Origin: Mugil cephalus
Lineage: Eukaryota > Chordata > Actinopteri > Mugiliformes > Mugilidae
Assembly: GCF_022458985.1 (NCBI RefSeq)
Contig: NC_061771.1
Coordinates: 20,471,501-20,535,500, forward strand
DNA: 64,000 nucleotides
Direction: 5' to 3'
Position numbers and translations under genes: made by a program. This document shows, in pieces, positions 35,383-48,494 of the stretch. Every line of letters begins with the position of its first letter. Position 1 is the first letter of the stretch. Under the pieces are notes generated by a model. That model worked only from the letters and a program-made list of their open reading frames with translations. It ran no database searches and was not told the DNA's origin.

Positions 35383-38300
35383 TCAGTGAATTGGACCTCG
35401 CTCATGGTGTTGAGTTGCTTCACCTGATATGTTTTCATACACGTGGGCATTGTTTAACTGATGGAAAAAAGAAATAATATTAGTTTCAATTAGGCTTCAA
35501 CTCTGAAGATGTGATGATGAACTTCTGGGGAAGGGCTGCAATATAACACAAAATGTGTTGACATTGATTGTCTTAATAACTTAAAAACCTGAGAAACCGT
35601 TTGGAGATTAACAGTACAGATGCATTTACAATAACAATAAGTGGTTTCTTGATTCACAGATTTCAAGGTAGAGTATGAACTCACTCAGCAAAAAAAAGAA
35701 AAGAAGAATCCTCACTGTGGGATCAATAATGGACACAGTTTATGGCCATGTCTGGATTTTAAATGGTACTGTAGGAGTCATGGGTATTATTTAAAGTAAC
35801 TTAAGCGAGAAATTAAGAAATTACTCACGTGATTAATTAAAAAGAAGTTTGTTGATTGAAAAAGGAACTTTTAGTCTTTACCTGTGCCGTATTGTCTTTA
35901 GCTTCAGTTGTGGGAACCTGAACTGAAGTCCTCTTCTTCTTTCTGCTTATGAACAAATGAGTGTAAATAAATACTTGATTCAGATAATAAACTTAACTGG
36001 TCTGCAACAGAGCACAGAGTAACTCACCTAAACCAGTAGATGAAAACAAGAGGTATCAAAACCAAAAGAGCAGCACGGACTCCTGTAGCGACTGCTGATG
36101 TTCCTGTGGTTCTCTGGACGGTGAGAGTCTTTTCACTGGAGCAGGTACTTTTAGTACCATTTTTGATACAACAAGAGTAGTTTCCTGCATCCTGACTGCT
36201 GACTGGGTCTAGAAACAGGTGTTTGTTTTGGTTGTTTGTGAGATTCAGAGGTCGATTGTTGAGGTACCAAATGTAGTTTGTGTTAGTAGGTAGAGGACAG
36301 CTGGTCCCACAGGTCAGAGAGACTCTCCCACCCTCTGTCACCACTGCAGGTCGCAGCCGCACTTTGAGGCCTGAGAGATTGATGGAGGAAGTAAATGTTA
36401 AAAAGACCCAGAGCAACTCATTGTTAGTTATTGATAAAATGAATGTTTAACTGTTTGATGAAAATTGGAGACATTTTAATTCATAACTCTGAGTTTGTCT
36501 TCTGTCGAATGTAAACTAAGACAGCAAACAATAAGTCATTGCTGTTACCTTCGTTAGACAAATACTGACATAGACACTGTTATTTATTGTACCGAATTAC
36601 CTGTCACAACCAAAGTGAGTCCAGGAACATCATCCCGTTTCCTTTCTTCATCATCTCCCTGGAGTCTGAATTTGTATTCTGCTGAGTCCTCCTTCTTCAG
36701 GTTTTTAATTGTCAGAACGTGTTGGTTCTTCTTGTTGTCATGAAACACCACACGACCGGCATCCTCAATCAGCTGCTCACCACTTGTTTCTACTTTATAC
36801 CATGATTTAGACTCTGGCTTCTTCTTGTGGGGATGAGAGTATTCACTGGAAATGTTCACTGAAGATCCTATCAGAGCACAGATTCTCCTGCTGATATAAT
36901 TCACAGTCCAACAGTTCTCCTCATCTGGACCTGAAATACACAAGACACTATCAGTAGTTATAAAATAATTGTAGGTAACTGTTTATTTAAAGATTGTGTG
37001 TTAGATGTTAGATGTTTTTTTTTGTCTGTCTCTATAGACAGTTTGAAGCATAGACTGTATTGAACAGTGTGTCCCCACCTCCTTTCATTGGCCAAACTGA
37101 TGCTATTTTCTCGGGGATACGAGTGGTGCCATGTTACGACTGTGCAGTACGGTCCGAGAGTGGAGCCACGACATCAATGACCTGGCTACATGTCCTCCAG
37201 ACTCACTCGCGTTTTTGTTTCATTAATGCTGCACTCTCACGGTCACACAGGACCTCTTTACGGAGTAGTTGGCAGTCACCATTATGTCACATCCTGTTTT
37301 TATAGCGTCAACTAAGTAAAGTGAAACATATGCAAAAAAAAATTGACACTTGAACATGCATTGACATTATATTAACCACCTAGGTCCCGCCCACTAACAT
37401 GGAGGAGTTGGATCCTATGACCTATACTGCAGCCAGACACCAGGGGGAGCTCTACTTGCTTGGCTTCACTAATGAGAAGCAGTTCCATCTCCATCTTTAT
37501 ACAGTCTATGGTCTGAACACTAAAGGGACATCTAGTAGCAACATATTATCAACATATCATCATGAGTTACTTCATAGCTTGTATTTATACAGTATGTATG
37601 TGTGAGAGCAGACGGTGCACTCATACTCACAGACTTCAGGAGACAGCAGATGGTCTTGATCTTTTGCAGCACAGGATAAACTTTTCGTAGGAGATACTGA
37701 AAACTCTTGACTCTGTCTTTTATCACAGAGCCGTCGGTTCTGGTACCACCTATAGTCGGTCTGAAGGTCAGACACTGGACAGCTGGTGGTACAGGACACT
37801 GCAACTGATGACCCCTTTGAAATCCATTGAACATGTACTTCTGTTGGGAAACAATACATTTCATTCAGGTAATATTGAAGAAATGGCATGTCACACATAA
37901 ACCTAAATGTGTCACTCATGCAGAAAGACAGAATGTTTATAATAGAGGTCTAAAGGTCAGACGGGTGTAAACGTTACCGTAAGCTCTGGGATATGTGATG
38001 GAGCAGGACTCAGCTACTGATGTCTGGTTATGAGAACACATTCTCCCTTCAGTGTAGGTCACACTGAAGCAGGTCGGAGTGACTGAGTCTGAACAAAACC
38101 AAAGACGTGTAGAAAGAGTGTGAACAGTAAAAATAAGTGTTTAACAGAGGTTTGTAGCTGTTGTGACTCACCCACTGAGACTCCGGGGCTCTGAGATCCT
38201 CGTAGCCTTTGACAGCACAGGAGTATGTGACTGCTTCCTCACTGCTGACCAGCTCTTGGTACCAGGGAGACCAGTCCTCATAGAGAAACTCTCTGTTCTT

Positions 38301-39025
38301 GTACCAGACGTAGGCTGCAGGGTTTTCAGTCAGAGCACAACTGGTGCTGCACATCAGCATCACTGTCTGTCCCTCTGTGGCAGGAATCACCTTTACCTGC
38401 AGGTCTGGTGGTTCATCTTAAATGTTAAATACTTTTACTAGACTTACTTTAAACAATGGTTATTGACAACTTTCATACCTGAAACAATGAGCTGAACTGT
38501 TCTCTGGTTGCAGGCGTCTGGTTCATTTTTGTTGGTGCTGCAACAGTAAACTTTTGCATCTTTCTCACTCACATACTGTAATTGATCGTTAGAGTGGGGA
38601 GATCTTTGTTAGACGTGTTGAATCTCACATGAGTTTCATCTGCAAAGAGCTCTTTCTGAACGTATCTGTCACCGTCACGTTGTATAGTGTACCACTTCCT
38701 AGTTGAAGAGTAAGTTTGAGCTGGGCAGGGCAGATCCACTGAAGAACCTCTTAAAACGCAGATTCTTTTTTCTTCTCCATTCACCCCTTTAACAAAAGAG
38801 TTGATTAGCAAACATCTGAACATTTTTAATTTCTTCATAATCCTGTCGATAATATTCAGTTTAGTTTTGAAATATTCTTTTTCTTTTACAGTTTGACTCA
38901 AACAACAAGACAGGACATTAGTTTGCAGCCAATAATAATTTTGTAAATAGTTGCGAAGAGGAAGTCATACCTGAAATGTACAGGATCAAAGCCACTAGCA
39001 TGCATCCCGGGCCTGTCAGTAACAT
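35383..39025 (-). pseudogene. Broken CD22-like Ig receptor, gene 6
   Basis: All nine exons can be found: leader 38971-39025, V1 38479-38786, C2a 38172-38404, half-V 37978-38088, C2b 37631-37840, V2 36601-36930, C2c+transmembrane 36028-36370, juxtamembrane 35882-35942 and tail 35383-35457. V1 carries a 5-base insertion (CTGTA near 38576) that brings a stop just after LTINYSM. C2a lacks one base near its 3' end (about 38180). Both break the frame in the two outermost domains. The tail is the short VYENI type of gene 3. The leader (MLLTGPG) and 5' flank resemble gene 4, so the copy is a mosaic. V2 onward remains open, so a truncated product from another start is not excluded. Confidence 0.75.
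37049..37510. mobile_element. CATAGACTGTAT-ended intron element, gene 6
   Basis: The same inverted-repeat element in the V2-C2b intron as in genes 4, 5, 7 and 8. Confidence 0.55.
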
Positions 39026-40630
39026 GACTGAATCCTTCTGTTTCTACTCAGAAAGTCAACTGTGCTCCTGTATTCCAGCTGCTACCTTCATGAAACCACC
39101 AGCATTTCACTGACAAATTAACACTAAGACTGTTGGTCAGTAGGATTGCAGTTAGCAGGTCTTTCATCAAATCATCGCTTCCTTCCTCTTTCAGAGGTTA
39201 CTATTCTAGGCACTTATTTGTGTGTCTGTATGTGTCATGATTTTGTAGGCAAATCTACGCAACATATTAGTACATATTAGTTCATCTTCCGTTAACTGTT
39301 AATGTTTCTTTTTCAAATTGTACAAGTTAACAACAAGTTAATCAATTAAATATTTTGTGTTATCTGTTATCAGTATATTTGTTGGTGCGTACTGTAAACA
39401 TGATACTATATATGAATACTGTTGCTAAGCTACATTTGAGCAACCAATCCAAAAAGCTGCAGGCTTATAAGACTAAGCAGACCGACCTGAGCACTGCCCG
39501 AGAAACCGAACTAAAGCCTCTGTCTGAATGCTCCACAAACACATACTGGAGTAGTCAGTTTGTGTCCATGTTGACATCTGTCACTGTTGAAAGCTGCTGA
39601 GACTTCCCAAGCCTCACGACTGGACCACGGCGCAATGGGACGAGGTAGCTAGGTCTTACGAATGTACATAGGTGTGTGTGTGTGTGTGTGAAATGAGTGT
39701 GTCAGGAAGTAACATTTTGTCATTTTATTTTTCGTCATGGGAGGTTGGAGCAGCAGCAACACAAACAACTATTTAAATGGGGGTAGACTATGTGATGCAT
39801 CAAGTCATTGACTAAAACCCAGCAGAGACAAATAGTCAGGTACGTCTTTGTGAGGGGACATTACAACTAGAAACTCTGACAAAACATTAACACACCAACT
39901 TGAAAACGTAATAATGAATTTTAAGCAAAGCAAGGCTCAAAAGCAGCTCATGTAGTAAAGAGGTTCTCAATACTTAAAATATAGTGTGAACATCTGTAAT
40001 GATCTAGATATTAACGAACTGCTATGCATCCACTTTTCTTTAGCTGTAGCAGAACATGATATATATGAAACACAGAACGGATCAGTGTCTTTTCTCCTGA
40101 CTGTCACAGTAAGAGTGAAATTGTCATGGTACTTTTTTTTTTTCTTCAGTAAAATGTCTATCCTTGTGTTGCTGTCTTACAAAACAAATGAATGATTCGC
40201 TCTTGCTGGTGGCTGTGCTAACCACTTCACATATGACTTAATGTTTCATATAGGAGATAGAAAATAAAAATAAAGACTTCCTCAACTTAAAATAAGCAGC
40301 CATATTGGAGGCCTTCACCCATATGGAGGACCAACTCTGCCAACTAAAAATAAAATACAGAAATAAATGAAAAATACCTACAGATATATGCCATAAATAA
40401 ATGAATAAATGAGTAAATACTCTTAATACTTAAATAAACACTCATTTTATTAAGAACTGCGTTAATATTTCGTTGTGTGTGTATATTTAGGTATTAAGTG
40501 ATTTATTCATTCATTGACAGCTCAAAGTCGATCCTCTGTAGATGTAGGGTGCAGGATTTTCAGGATTTCCCTACACAACTGTCGGACTCTTTCCCTTTTT
40601 TCAGTTTATGATGAAATGTATAAATATTAC
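39026..40630. other. Intergenic interval right of gene 6
   Basis: Upstream region of gene 6, closely matching the interval right of gene 4. It includes the second 81-codon open frame (39355-39600), a TG repeat near 39672-39690 and truncated repeat fragments at 40436-40475. No spliced gene. Confidence 0.45.
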
Positions 40631-40661
40631 CTGACATGTACACAGTAAAACACAGAAACAT
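40631..40661 (-). pseudogene. Orphan leader exon of gene-2 type, copy b
   Basis: A shortened version of the gene 2 leader that keeps ATG and encodes MFLCFTVYMS, then a GTAAT donor in phase 1. That is the correct phase for the V1 exons. It has no V exon of its own. It lies 1.6 kb upstream of gene 6, with gene-2-type promoter sequence beside it, and could act as an alternative first exon. Confidence 0.55.
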
Positions 40662-41216
40662 GACTGTAGTCCAGTTCACTTTGGCAGAACGAAGAGTGTG
40701 AAGGAAAGAAGTGACCTTTGGTTAACAGTCACTGACTTGTCAGCTTTGAAACCAAAACCTGAAAAGTTCCTCACAAATGTTTTTTCTTTTCTTTTTTTTT
40801 TAACCTACATGAGCTTCTTGTATTTTTTGCACTCACTTACACCCACCATGTATACATATAACATGATGACCACCTCCCTAACGTTGTGCAGGTCTCCCTT
40901 GTGCCTCCTAAACAGTTGTGGCTCATCAGAGAATGTGAACAGGGAAGGGTAGACGTCTAAATAACATCCACATGAATTAATTTATTTCTCCTGTCATTTG
41001 TTTCAATGTTGTGGCTGATCTGTGTGTGTGATAATGATGATTTTATTTCATTTACTTTGTTTAAGTGCACAATATATTCATGAACAGTTCGACTGTCTAT
41101 GATGTTTTAAAACTGTAAGTTCCTGTTTTGTTTCTGCTGAAAACATGAATCATTCTCTTGACAAAGAAGAATCTTTACCTCAGTGATAATTCATGAAGAC
41201 TATTTCATTAGCCCAG
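40662..41216. other. Gene-2-type promoter remnant
   Basis: This repeats the sequence upstream of gene 2 and ends at GCCCAG, the target site of the integrase-type element. No coding exon. Confidence 0.45.
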
Positions 41217-41480
41217 TGCAGTAACCGATAATGTAATAATGGCCAATAATTTAATACCTGCCAATAACGTAATAATTTTGACCATTGCAAATGTAATAAA
41301 GCCAATAATGTAATAACTTGCCAATAATGTAATAAAGTTTTTGAGCCAGTAAGGTAGTAACATTTTGCCAATAATGTAATAAATTATTACGTTATTGGCT
41401 GGTTATTACGTTATTGGCTCAGCATTAAAGAATCCTTTGAAATGTAATAACTGTAGCCGATAATGTAATAATACATAAAT
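41217..41480. repeat. Left subterminal repeats of the integrase-type element
   Basis: About ten copies of words such as CCAATAATGTAATAA and TTATTACGTTATTGGC in both orientations. They include a near-perfect palindrome around 41368-41400. They mirror 45370-45628 at the other end and are likely transposase-binding repeats. Confidence 0.75.
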
Positions 41481-44400
41481 AGGACCGCATTTCTTGTAAA
41501 CAAAATATTTTTTGTACATTTTGTGCAGTTTGCTCATCAGAAATACAGTAGATATAGTGGATGGCATAGTCGTCATATTCATTCTTCAAGGGTATGTATT
41601 ATGCAGCACTCTCTCTCCTTAAATATGGTTGTAAGAGCCAATTTGAGAATTTTTTGTTGTACAAAATCTGTATTTAAAATTGTGTTTATTTGTTTAGATA
41701 TGTAAGTTCAGAATTTCAGGTCAGTGTTGGATGTTTCATTGTCAAATGAATTTGCCACATTTATTTCTTGGAAAACGTTTAATTATGAACTTTTTTCATA
41801 CATTTCTCAAGGGAAAACGATTCAGTTCTCACTTAAAACTCAAAACTGTATTTAAACAATGGGAATGGCACTATAATGGCACTTAACCTCAACATACAAC
41901 ACAGAACATGAACTCATTTAGAAATGTAAATAGTGTTGAGTTGAACTGAGGGAAAAACATCATAAAAGCAAACAAACAACAAAATAAAATTGGCATTACT
42001 TCTTCCAGTAAATGTCCTTTACTTTGCATTGCCCAAAAGCTACATCACCAAAAAGAATCCAGGCTTTCATCCAACTGTTTTATTCGTGAGCTTAGACCAC
42101 TGCTGCGTCCAGCAGCCTTGTAGAGCTTCATAACACTAATGGAACAGTTATCATCTTTGTCCAGTTGTAGGCTCCCTGCAACTGATTCTCTTATGTATAG
42201 GTTGGGATGAAATAGTGCTGACAGTTCACGGAATAAGAGTGAGACTCGATTAAATTGACATATCTTGCTTGAGAGAAAATTCAATGATTCTTGATAAGAT
42301 CTCTGAAGGTAGGTATTGAACTTCATGCTCATTGCCAGCATCCTCAACCATGTCAAGGAAAGGGTTAGCTAGAGACTGACCATCAGCATTAGGTAGAAAC
42401 CCTGGTTCAGGCTCAGACAGAAGGCCGGGTTCATCATCAGGCAGGGCAGGTTTGGCCACCGGCATAGAGGCAGGTTCGGCATCAGACAGAGCATGAAGTT
42501 CAGTGTCAGACAGAGGGGCAGGTTGGGACACTCTATGCATCTCTGCCTCCTGAATGGCCTGAATGTAAGTTGGAATAGGTACTTCTAAACTTACATAATG
42601 TTCCCACTGTCCCTGTCAGCAAAATGTCCAAGTAGCAAAAGAGGCAGGTTTTCACAGAAAGCACCAGATGGTGATATGACAGAGGTGGAATCCAAAGCAA
42701 GAGTCGACACAATAAGGAACTGATCATTAAAAATCTGGGATGCTCCGTGAAGAGTTAGGTGGTCACCGTATGTACCCTGTTGTGCCATCCTCTGTAAATA
42801 TTCCCCCCATGTCCCCTCAACATACTCCAAAAGGGGTGTCGTATCCACTCCATATGGATCAAGTGTTAGGTCGGCAACTATTTCTTGACGCAATGTTTCT
42901 GCAGAACGGAAAATTCCAATAGTGGCCAATTGGTCAGAAATTGCAGCAAACTGGCAGTTGCCATCAGGGATCGGGTAAAAAGCGAATGTTCAGGTTTGAG
43001 GATTCAAACTCTTCCAATCTGTCCTCATGTGAGTAAGGTATTCGCAGGTTCATTTGTTGAACTGATTTGGGCTGAGACTTTGAGCGTTGCTTTTCTTCTA
43101 GTCTTGTCATACTGGTCACATCAGAAACTGAGAACCACTTTTGTGTTGGAGTGGGGCTATTTGGCATTTGAAACTCAACCTTGTATTTGTGCAAATTAAG
43201 GTTTCTTGCCGCAACAACACCTGGTATCACAAATTGTTTCTGTGAGACTCTGTGATGGCCACTCTTGGCCCTGACCAATACATTATCACATAGCCTGTAC
43301 ACAGAGACTTTAAACTTCCCAGACTGATTCTGTCGGTGTATGCAGCGGTGCGTTGCTTTTTGTGCCCTTTTCTGATCCTGTTTCGTTCATCATCAAACAA
43401 ACGCCTCTTCTTTTGGATGGGCTGTGTTTTGTTGCCTGGTGGGCAGTGTTCTTTTTCTTGGGAAGAAGTTAAGCAATTGGACAATGCATGACTTTGTCTT
43501 CCATAATAAATCTGAAAAGGGGACATCCAACTGAAAACTTCTTTTGGGTCTTCATTCATTATCTTTGCATAAATTGGCAAATGCTGAACCCAGTTCACTC
43601 CTCCTTCTTGATATCGGACTAAGTCATACATCATTTTTTTCCTTAGGACACGGTGGCTTCTCTCCACTTTACCCTGGTGGTAAAGTGGTGGGGACGGTAT
43701 GGAGAGCTCTGAATGAGTTTTACTTGTAAGGACTCCATAAGTTTTCTTACAGCAACTTTGAACTCCTTCCCTTGGTCATGCTGTATGACTTTTGGTAGAC
43801 CATGCTCATTGTAAATGTCTTCAAGGTGTCTAGCAATCTCCGCACTGTGTTTACCTTTCAGTGGTCTTAGCCATACATATCTACTAAACACATCTATTAC
43901 AGTCAGGATGTACCTATATGTGACTCAACTATACCTGACCCTCCATTTAGCCATGTCAACAAGGTCTACCTGGTGTCGACTGCTTTGGCCATGATAGATT
44001 TTGGTGAGGGTTCGTTCTGGAATGTTGCCTTGTGGAGCTGGTAACATCTTGATCTGTCCAAGATGTCTTTCACACTTACTCGGCTGAAACCCAAGTACTG
44101 TTCCTGAAGGTATATGTTTAATTTTCTTACACCAGAACCTTTTGTTTTATCAAGAGCCTTATTTACAACTGCAGAGATAGTAGACTTTCTGGGTACCAAT
44201 TTTCCATTAAATGTAATTGACTGACCATCCTCACTGAGGGCATAATGCTGTCTATTCCACCACAGCTGAATAAGTGCAGAGCGCTGGGTCTTGGATCTCT
44301 CTGCTACAGGAACATTAAATCCCCCCTTTAGTGTCTTGAATATGACATCGTAGGTCTCATCAGACATTTGTCTGTGTCCATGTCCTCTGCATTCCGAAAT

Positions 44401-45011
44401 GATGTAGGAGAGGATAAAGACTGCTTGTAAAATACCTGCAATGGTGTTAAAGACAAAGTTATTACCTTTTTCAACTTTAAACAGTGACCTGCAAAGAGTT
44501 TGTATACAACACACAGGCACAATGTTAAGGTATAAACCTCAGCTCATTCAGCTGTCTTATTATAGCAGATATTTCCTTGCAACAACTTGTATTCATACAA
44601 AAGAATGCAACTGCAACAATATGTACTGAGATATAAATCTATACCTGTACATCTTATTAGCCTAGCTATTCCTCTGTTAATGTTAATGATTCTCAATTAT
44701 ATAAGAATGTATCAACAAGGATTCTAGAAAATTAAAGGTGTTAACCGTAGTGAATCAGTTAATTATTTACCCTTCCACATGTTTGAAGTATGGACGTTTG
44801 CACACAGTTAAGGTATGTCTAATCAGTCTAGTCAGTCACATGGCTTTGCTAGCTTGACGTGAATTAGCTATACCACTGCCATCTAGTGGTCAAATGCGAG
44901 TACTGCTGAAAATATTTCCCTTTGTGCATGCAATATTTCTAACTGGTCTCTGCACAGAATTAAGGAATAAGAATTAAGAAATAAAACCCAATCAACTCAT
45001 AATTGCCCTTC

Positions 45012-45037
45012 TAAGCCATCCCGTATAGGTGTGTGTG

Positions 45038-45072
<35 letters not shown>
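45012..45072. repeat. TG dinucleotide repeat
   Basis: An imperfect TG array inside the element. The matching site in the second copy (58375-58440) is longer and purer. Confidence 0.85.
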
Positions 45073-45369
45073 TCTATCCAGAAAATAATGTATCGATGAT
45101 ACATATATTAATACCTTATCAGCTCCAGTTGTTACATTTTTATCTAACACCGAGCAAAAACACTAAGAAAATGAACAAAATTCTAAATATAGATGTTGTA
45201 CAACAAATAATTCTCAAATTAGCTCTTAACAACCATATTTAAGGAGAGTGCTGCATGATACATACCCTTGATGAATGAATATGATGACTATGCAATCAAC
45301 TATTTTTATGAGCAAACTGCACAGAAACTACAAAAAAATATTTAATTTCCAAGAAATGCAGTCTTGCTT

Positions 45370-45628
45370 ATGTATTATTACATTATCGATTACAGTTATT
45401 ACATTTCAAAGGATTATTTTAATGCTGTGCCAATAACATAATAATCAGCCAATAACGTAATAACTTATTACATTATTGGCAAAATGTTACTACCTTACTG
45501 GCTCAAAAACTTTATTACATTATTGGCAAGTTATTACGTTATTGGCTTTATACATTTGAAATGGCCAAAATTATTACGTTATTGGCAGGTATTACTTACT
45601 GACCATTATTACATTATTGGTTGATACA
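45370..45628. repeat. Right subterminal repeats of the integrase-type element
   Basis: The inverted counterpart of 41217-41480, with repeated TTATTACRTTATTGGC words ending in ACATTATTGGTTGATACA. Confidence 0.75.
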
Positions 45629-46154
45629 GCCCAGTAACTACATACAAGAACAAACACTGTACAGTTGATGTGCAGTTGCTCTCCTGTATATTACTGTATT
45701 ATATTAGTATTATAGCTCCATGTAAGACTGTGATAGGTTAAATTTTGCAAACAAAAAACAAATCACGGAGCAATCTTTTCAATCTTCTAGTTGTTGAAAT
45801 TTGAAACATTATTGAAATATTTAATTGAATTTAGTGTCTGTGTCTCAAAAATCATGGTTGCTTTCATTAATGTGGGTAAATGTTTTTATTATCTGCACTT
45901 TGGGTAGAGTCACTCAACCTCAAAAAGACCTTGTGTGTTAGTTTAAGCACAGTCATATGTAACTGTTTAAACTTTACTGGTATGGCATTACACTTCCACA
46001 TTGGTCCCTCATAAACAAGGAAATTGTGCTGCTGAAGAAGTTGAGCAATGCTGGTAGTTTAGTGTAGTTAGACATAGCTGAAAACATTACATGCCCTTCT
46101 TCTCTTTAGGATTATTTATTCTGGGGATTTATTTGATCAAGTTTAACCTTAGAT
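45629..46154. other. 3'-flank unit of gene 7, outer part
   Basis: This resumes the array flank (compare 9290-9850 and 18620-19200) after the integrase-type element. No gene. Confidence 0.45.
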
Positions 46155-46976
46155 TAGGGGTGGGCGATGTGACGATATTAAATCGTGAACGATTACACGT
46201 GAAGACGATCTGTCGAACTGCAGAGATCGTGGGATCGTCTAGGGCACATTCTATAAATTGCAGTTCTATGCTGATGCACCGACGCACCAGACGTATTACG
46301 TCGTCAACCTGACCGACCAATCAAAGCGAATTACGGGCAGTGACCCGCTTTCTTACCCGCCCCCTTGTTTATGTGTGTAGCGGTAGCCGCATGGAGAGCC
46401 AATGTTGAAATCCAAACAGAGTTGGTCACTAAAAAAAATCCACTTCCATTATATGGAATAGGTTTGGATTTTCCTCAACTGATGAAGCGCAGGCAAATGT
46501 TTTGGTAAAGTTTGCACACAACAGGTTCCCACGTCGGGTGGCAACACGACGAACCTGCTCAACCATTTAAAGAGGAAGCATCCCAAACAACAGTCATCAT
46601 GAACACAGGCATTTAACCAAGGCACTCCGTATGACAAGTCAAGCAAGCGATGGGAAGAGGTAACAGAAGCAGTTACCTTTTATCTTGCAAAAGATGTGGT
46701 ACCGTTCAAGACGGTAGAAAAGAGGGGTTCAGTAGTTGACCCGCGGTAAGAGCTGCCCAGCCGAAAATACTTGTACAACACTGCCATGCCACAAACTTGA
46801 TTGTTTACACATGCAGGCAAAACTGCGACTATTTAAAATAAAATCGGTTAAGAGAGGTTCTTTGGACTAAATTGTCTGTTGTTTATTATTCAATTTAATG
46901 TCGTGATAAAATCGAAATCGTGATTTTATTTATAAAAAATCGTGATATGTTATTTTTGCCATATCACCCACCCCTA
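46155..46976 (+). mobile_element. BED-finger hAT relic, copy 3
   Basis: Ends TAGGGGTGGGCGATGTG and ATATCACCCACCCCTA, with CCTTAGAT on both sides (46147-46154 and 46977-46984), a perfect 8-bp duplication. It shares the small BED deletion with copy 2. Confidence 0.85.
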
Positions 46977-47337
46977 CCTTAGATTTATTCATTTAAAAAT
47001 GAAAAAAATCTCAGTGATCAACAGCTGATGTGTATGTAAAACATTATTTTTTTCTATTTTTATTTATGTTATACTTGAAATTATGACCACAATAAAATAC
47101 ACATACAAGTCAGAGCATGTTTCACTCTTAACACTGCAAGTCTTTCTGGTCTTATGACCTCTTTAAGTTTTTGCTGTGTGACGTTTCATAAATCAGTTTA
47201 ATTCTGTTTAGCAAAAGAAGCGTAAAATACATTCAAAAAGCTGTCTCCTACACTGACAGATGTATCAATGCATGTTGCTTTCATCTGCAAAGCTCAGTCC
47301 TTTCCTGGGTCTCTTAAGTTGTTGTGCTAAAATAAGC
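46977..47337 (-). other. 3' untranslated region of gene 7
   Basis: No gene. Homologous to the 3' region of genes 4, 5 and 8. A minus-strand AATAAA is present near 47060. Confidence 0.45.
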
Positions 47338-47767
47338 TCACTCAGGGTTTGTGTTGGGTCTAAAGCTGACAACAGTATAAGTGGCTTGCTCCTCTCCCTT
47401 GAGCTGACATGGCTGGATGTTATCTGTCTGGTTCTTGGTGAACTGGATCTCGCTGTAGTAAGGCTCATTGTGGCCATTGTTTAACTGATGAAGAAAGAAA
47501 GAATATTAATTTAAGTTATCACACATCAACTTTCTACTCAAAATGTGTTGACATTTATTGTCTTTATATCTTTTGCAGATTAACAGTACAGATGCATTTA
47601 CAATAACAATAAGTGGTTTCTTGATTCACAGATTTCAAGGTAGAGTATGACCTCACTCAGCAAAAAAAGAAAAGAAGAATCCTCACTGTGGGATCAATAA
47701 CAGACACAGTTTATGGCCATGTCTGGATTTTAAATGCTACTGTGAGAGTCATGGGTATTATTTAGAG

Positions 47768-48494
47768 CACAGGTCTACTACAACGTGTCACACCTAGGAC
47801 AGGGGTTCTCAAACGTTTTGGAGCTCGGGACCCCTTAAAACTTTCCCCTCATACTCCTCACGCCAATTAATGTTTCAGACGCCATAGGAATTATTTGTTT
47901 TAAACTTTTCATTTTGGGCTTAGCATCACTCGAAGTGGACGTACTGAAATATTTGTTCATTGGTGCAAGCAAGAAATGCTAAGCAGCACAGGAGCTGTAC
48001 CAGAAGTGTCTCATGAGTAAAGCGACAGATACTGGAGAGTGACTCGTGACAGATTTACGTGGCGTCACAGTCATATCAGACTTTTTATTGACCCAACGCT
48101 AATGTAGGAGGGAATAATTGGTTTAGTATGTTTGTTTTATTGGTGCAGCAGTCCCCACATGTAATTAACTGACATAACTTTAACAATTTATGGCAAATTA
48201 TTTTGCGGACCCCAAGCTGTGGCTCGGGGGGGCCTGATGGGTCCAGCGCAAAATCTTTGCTTGGTTAGACATTTTTATATATGTTTTTAAATTTTCACCC
48301 ACAAATTAAAATTTCTTTTTAGTAAAGGGATAAGGGATCAATTGATATTGAATGCAAAATGATGATGATAATGTATATTCATAAATAGCACTGGGCCAAA
48401 TTTAATATAGAGCACATATAGTAGGTAGGGGGGTTCCTACTTAATCTCTCCATCAGTTTGGGGTTCTAGGCCTGAAAAGCATTGAAGACCCCTG
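47768..48494. mobile_element. hAT-like MITE, copy in gene 7
   Basis: The same element and site as 21127-21891. The right flank ATTTGGAG lies at 48495-48502. Confidence 0.75.

Larger units (their letters stand above)
41217..45628 (-). mobile_element. Ginger/IS3EU-like DNA transposon fossil with integrase and OTU regions, copy 1
   Basis: A 4.4-kb element with inverted ends (TGCAGTAACCGATAATG and, at the other end, TGTATCAACCAATAATG) and a 6-bp GCCCAG duplication at 41211-41216 and 45629-45634. Genes 2-5 intervals show the empty site. On the minus strand it holds an integrase-type DDE region (about 43640-44520, with VFSRYVWLRPLKGKHSAEI), an OTU-protease-like region (about 42590-43300) and an acidic region (about 42045-42540). 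There are no LTRs, reverse transcriptase or capsid genes. The integrase is related to those of Gypsy elements. The 6-bp duplication favours IS3EU, the TGT ends favour Ginger. It is a broken fossil with several breaks. Confidence 0.7.

Noticed and set aside
41217-45628. Reading the integrase-bearing element as an LTR retrotransposon, retrovirus or Polinton.
   Set aside because: There are no long direct terminal repeats, no reverse transcriptase, protease, polymerase or capsid region. The ends are inverted and the target duplication is 6 bp.
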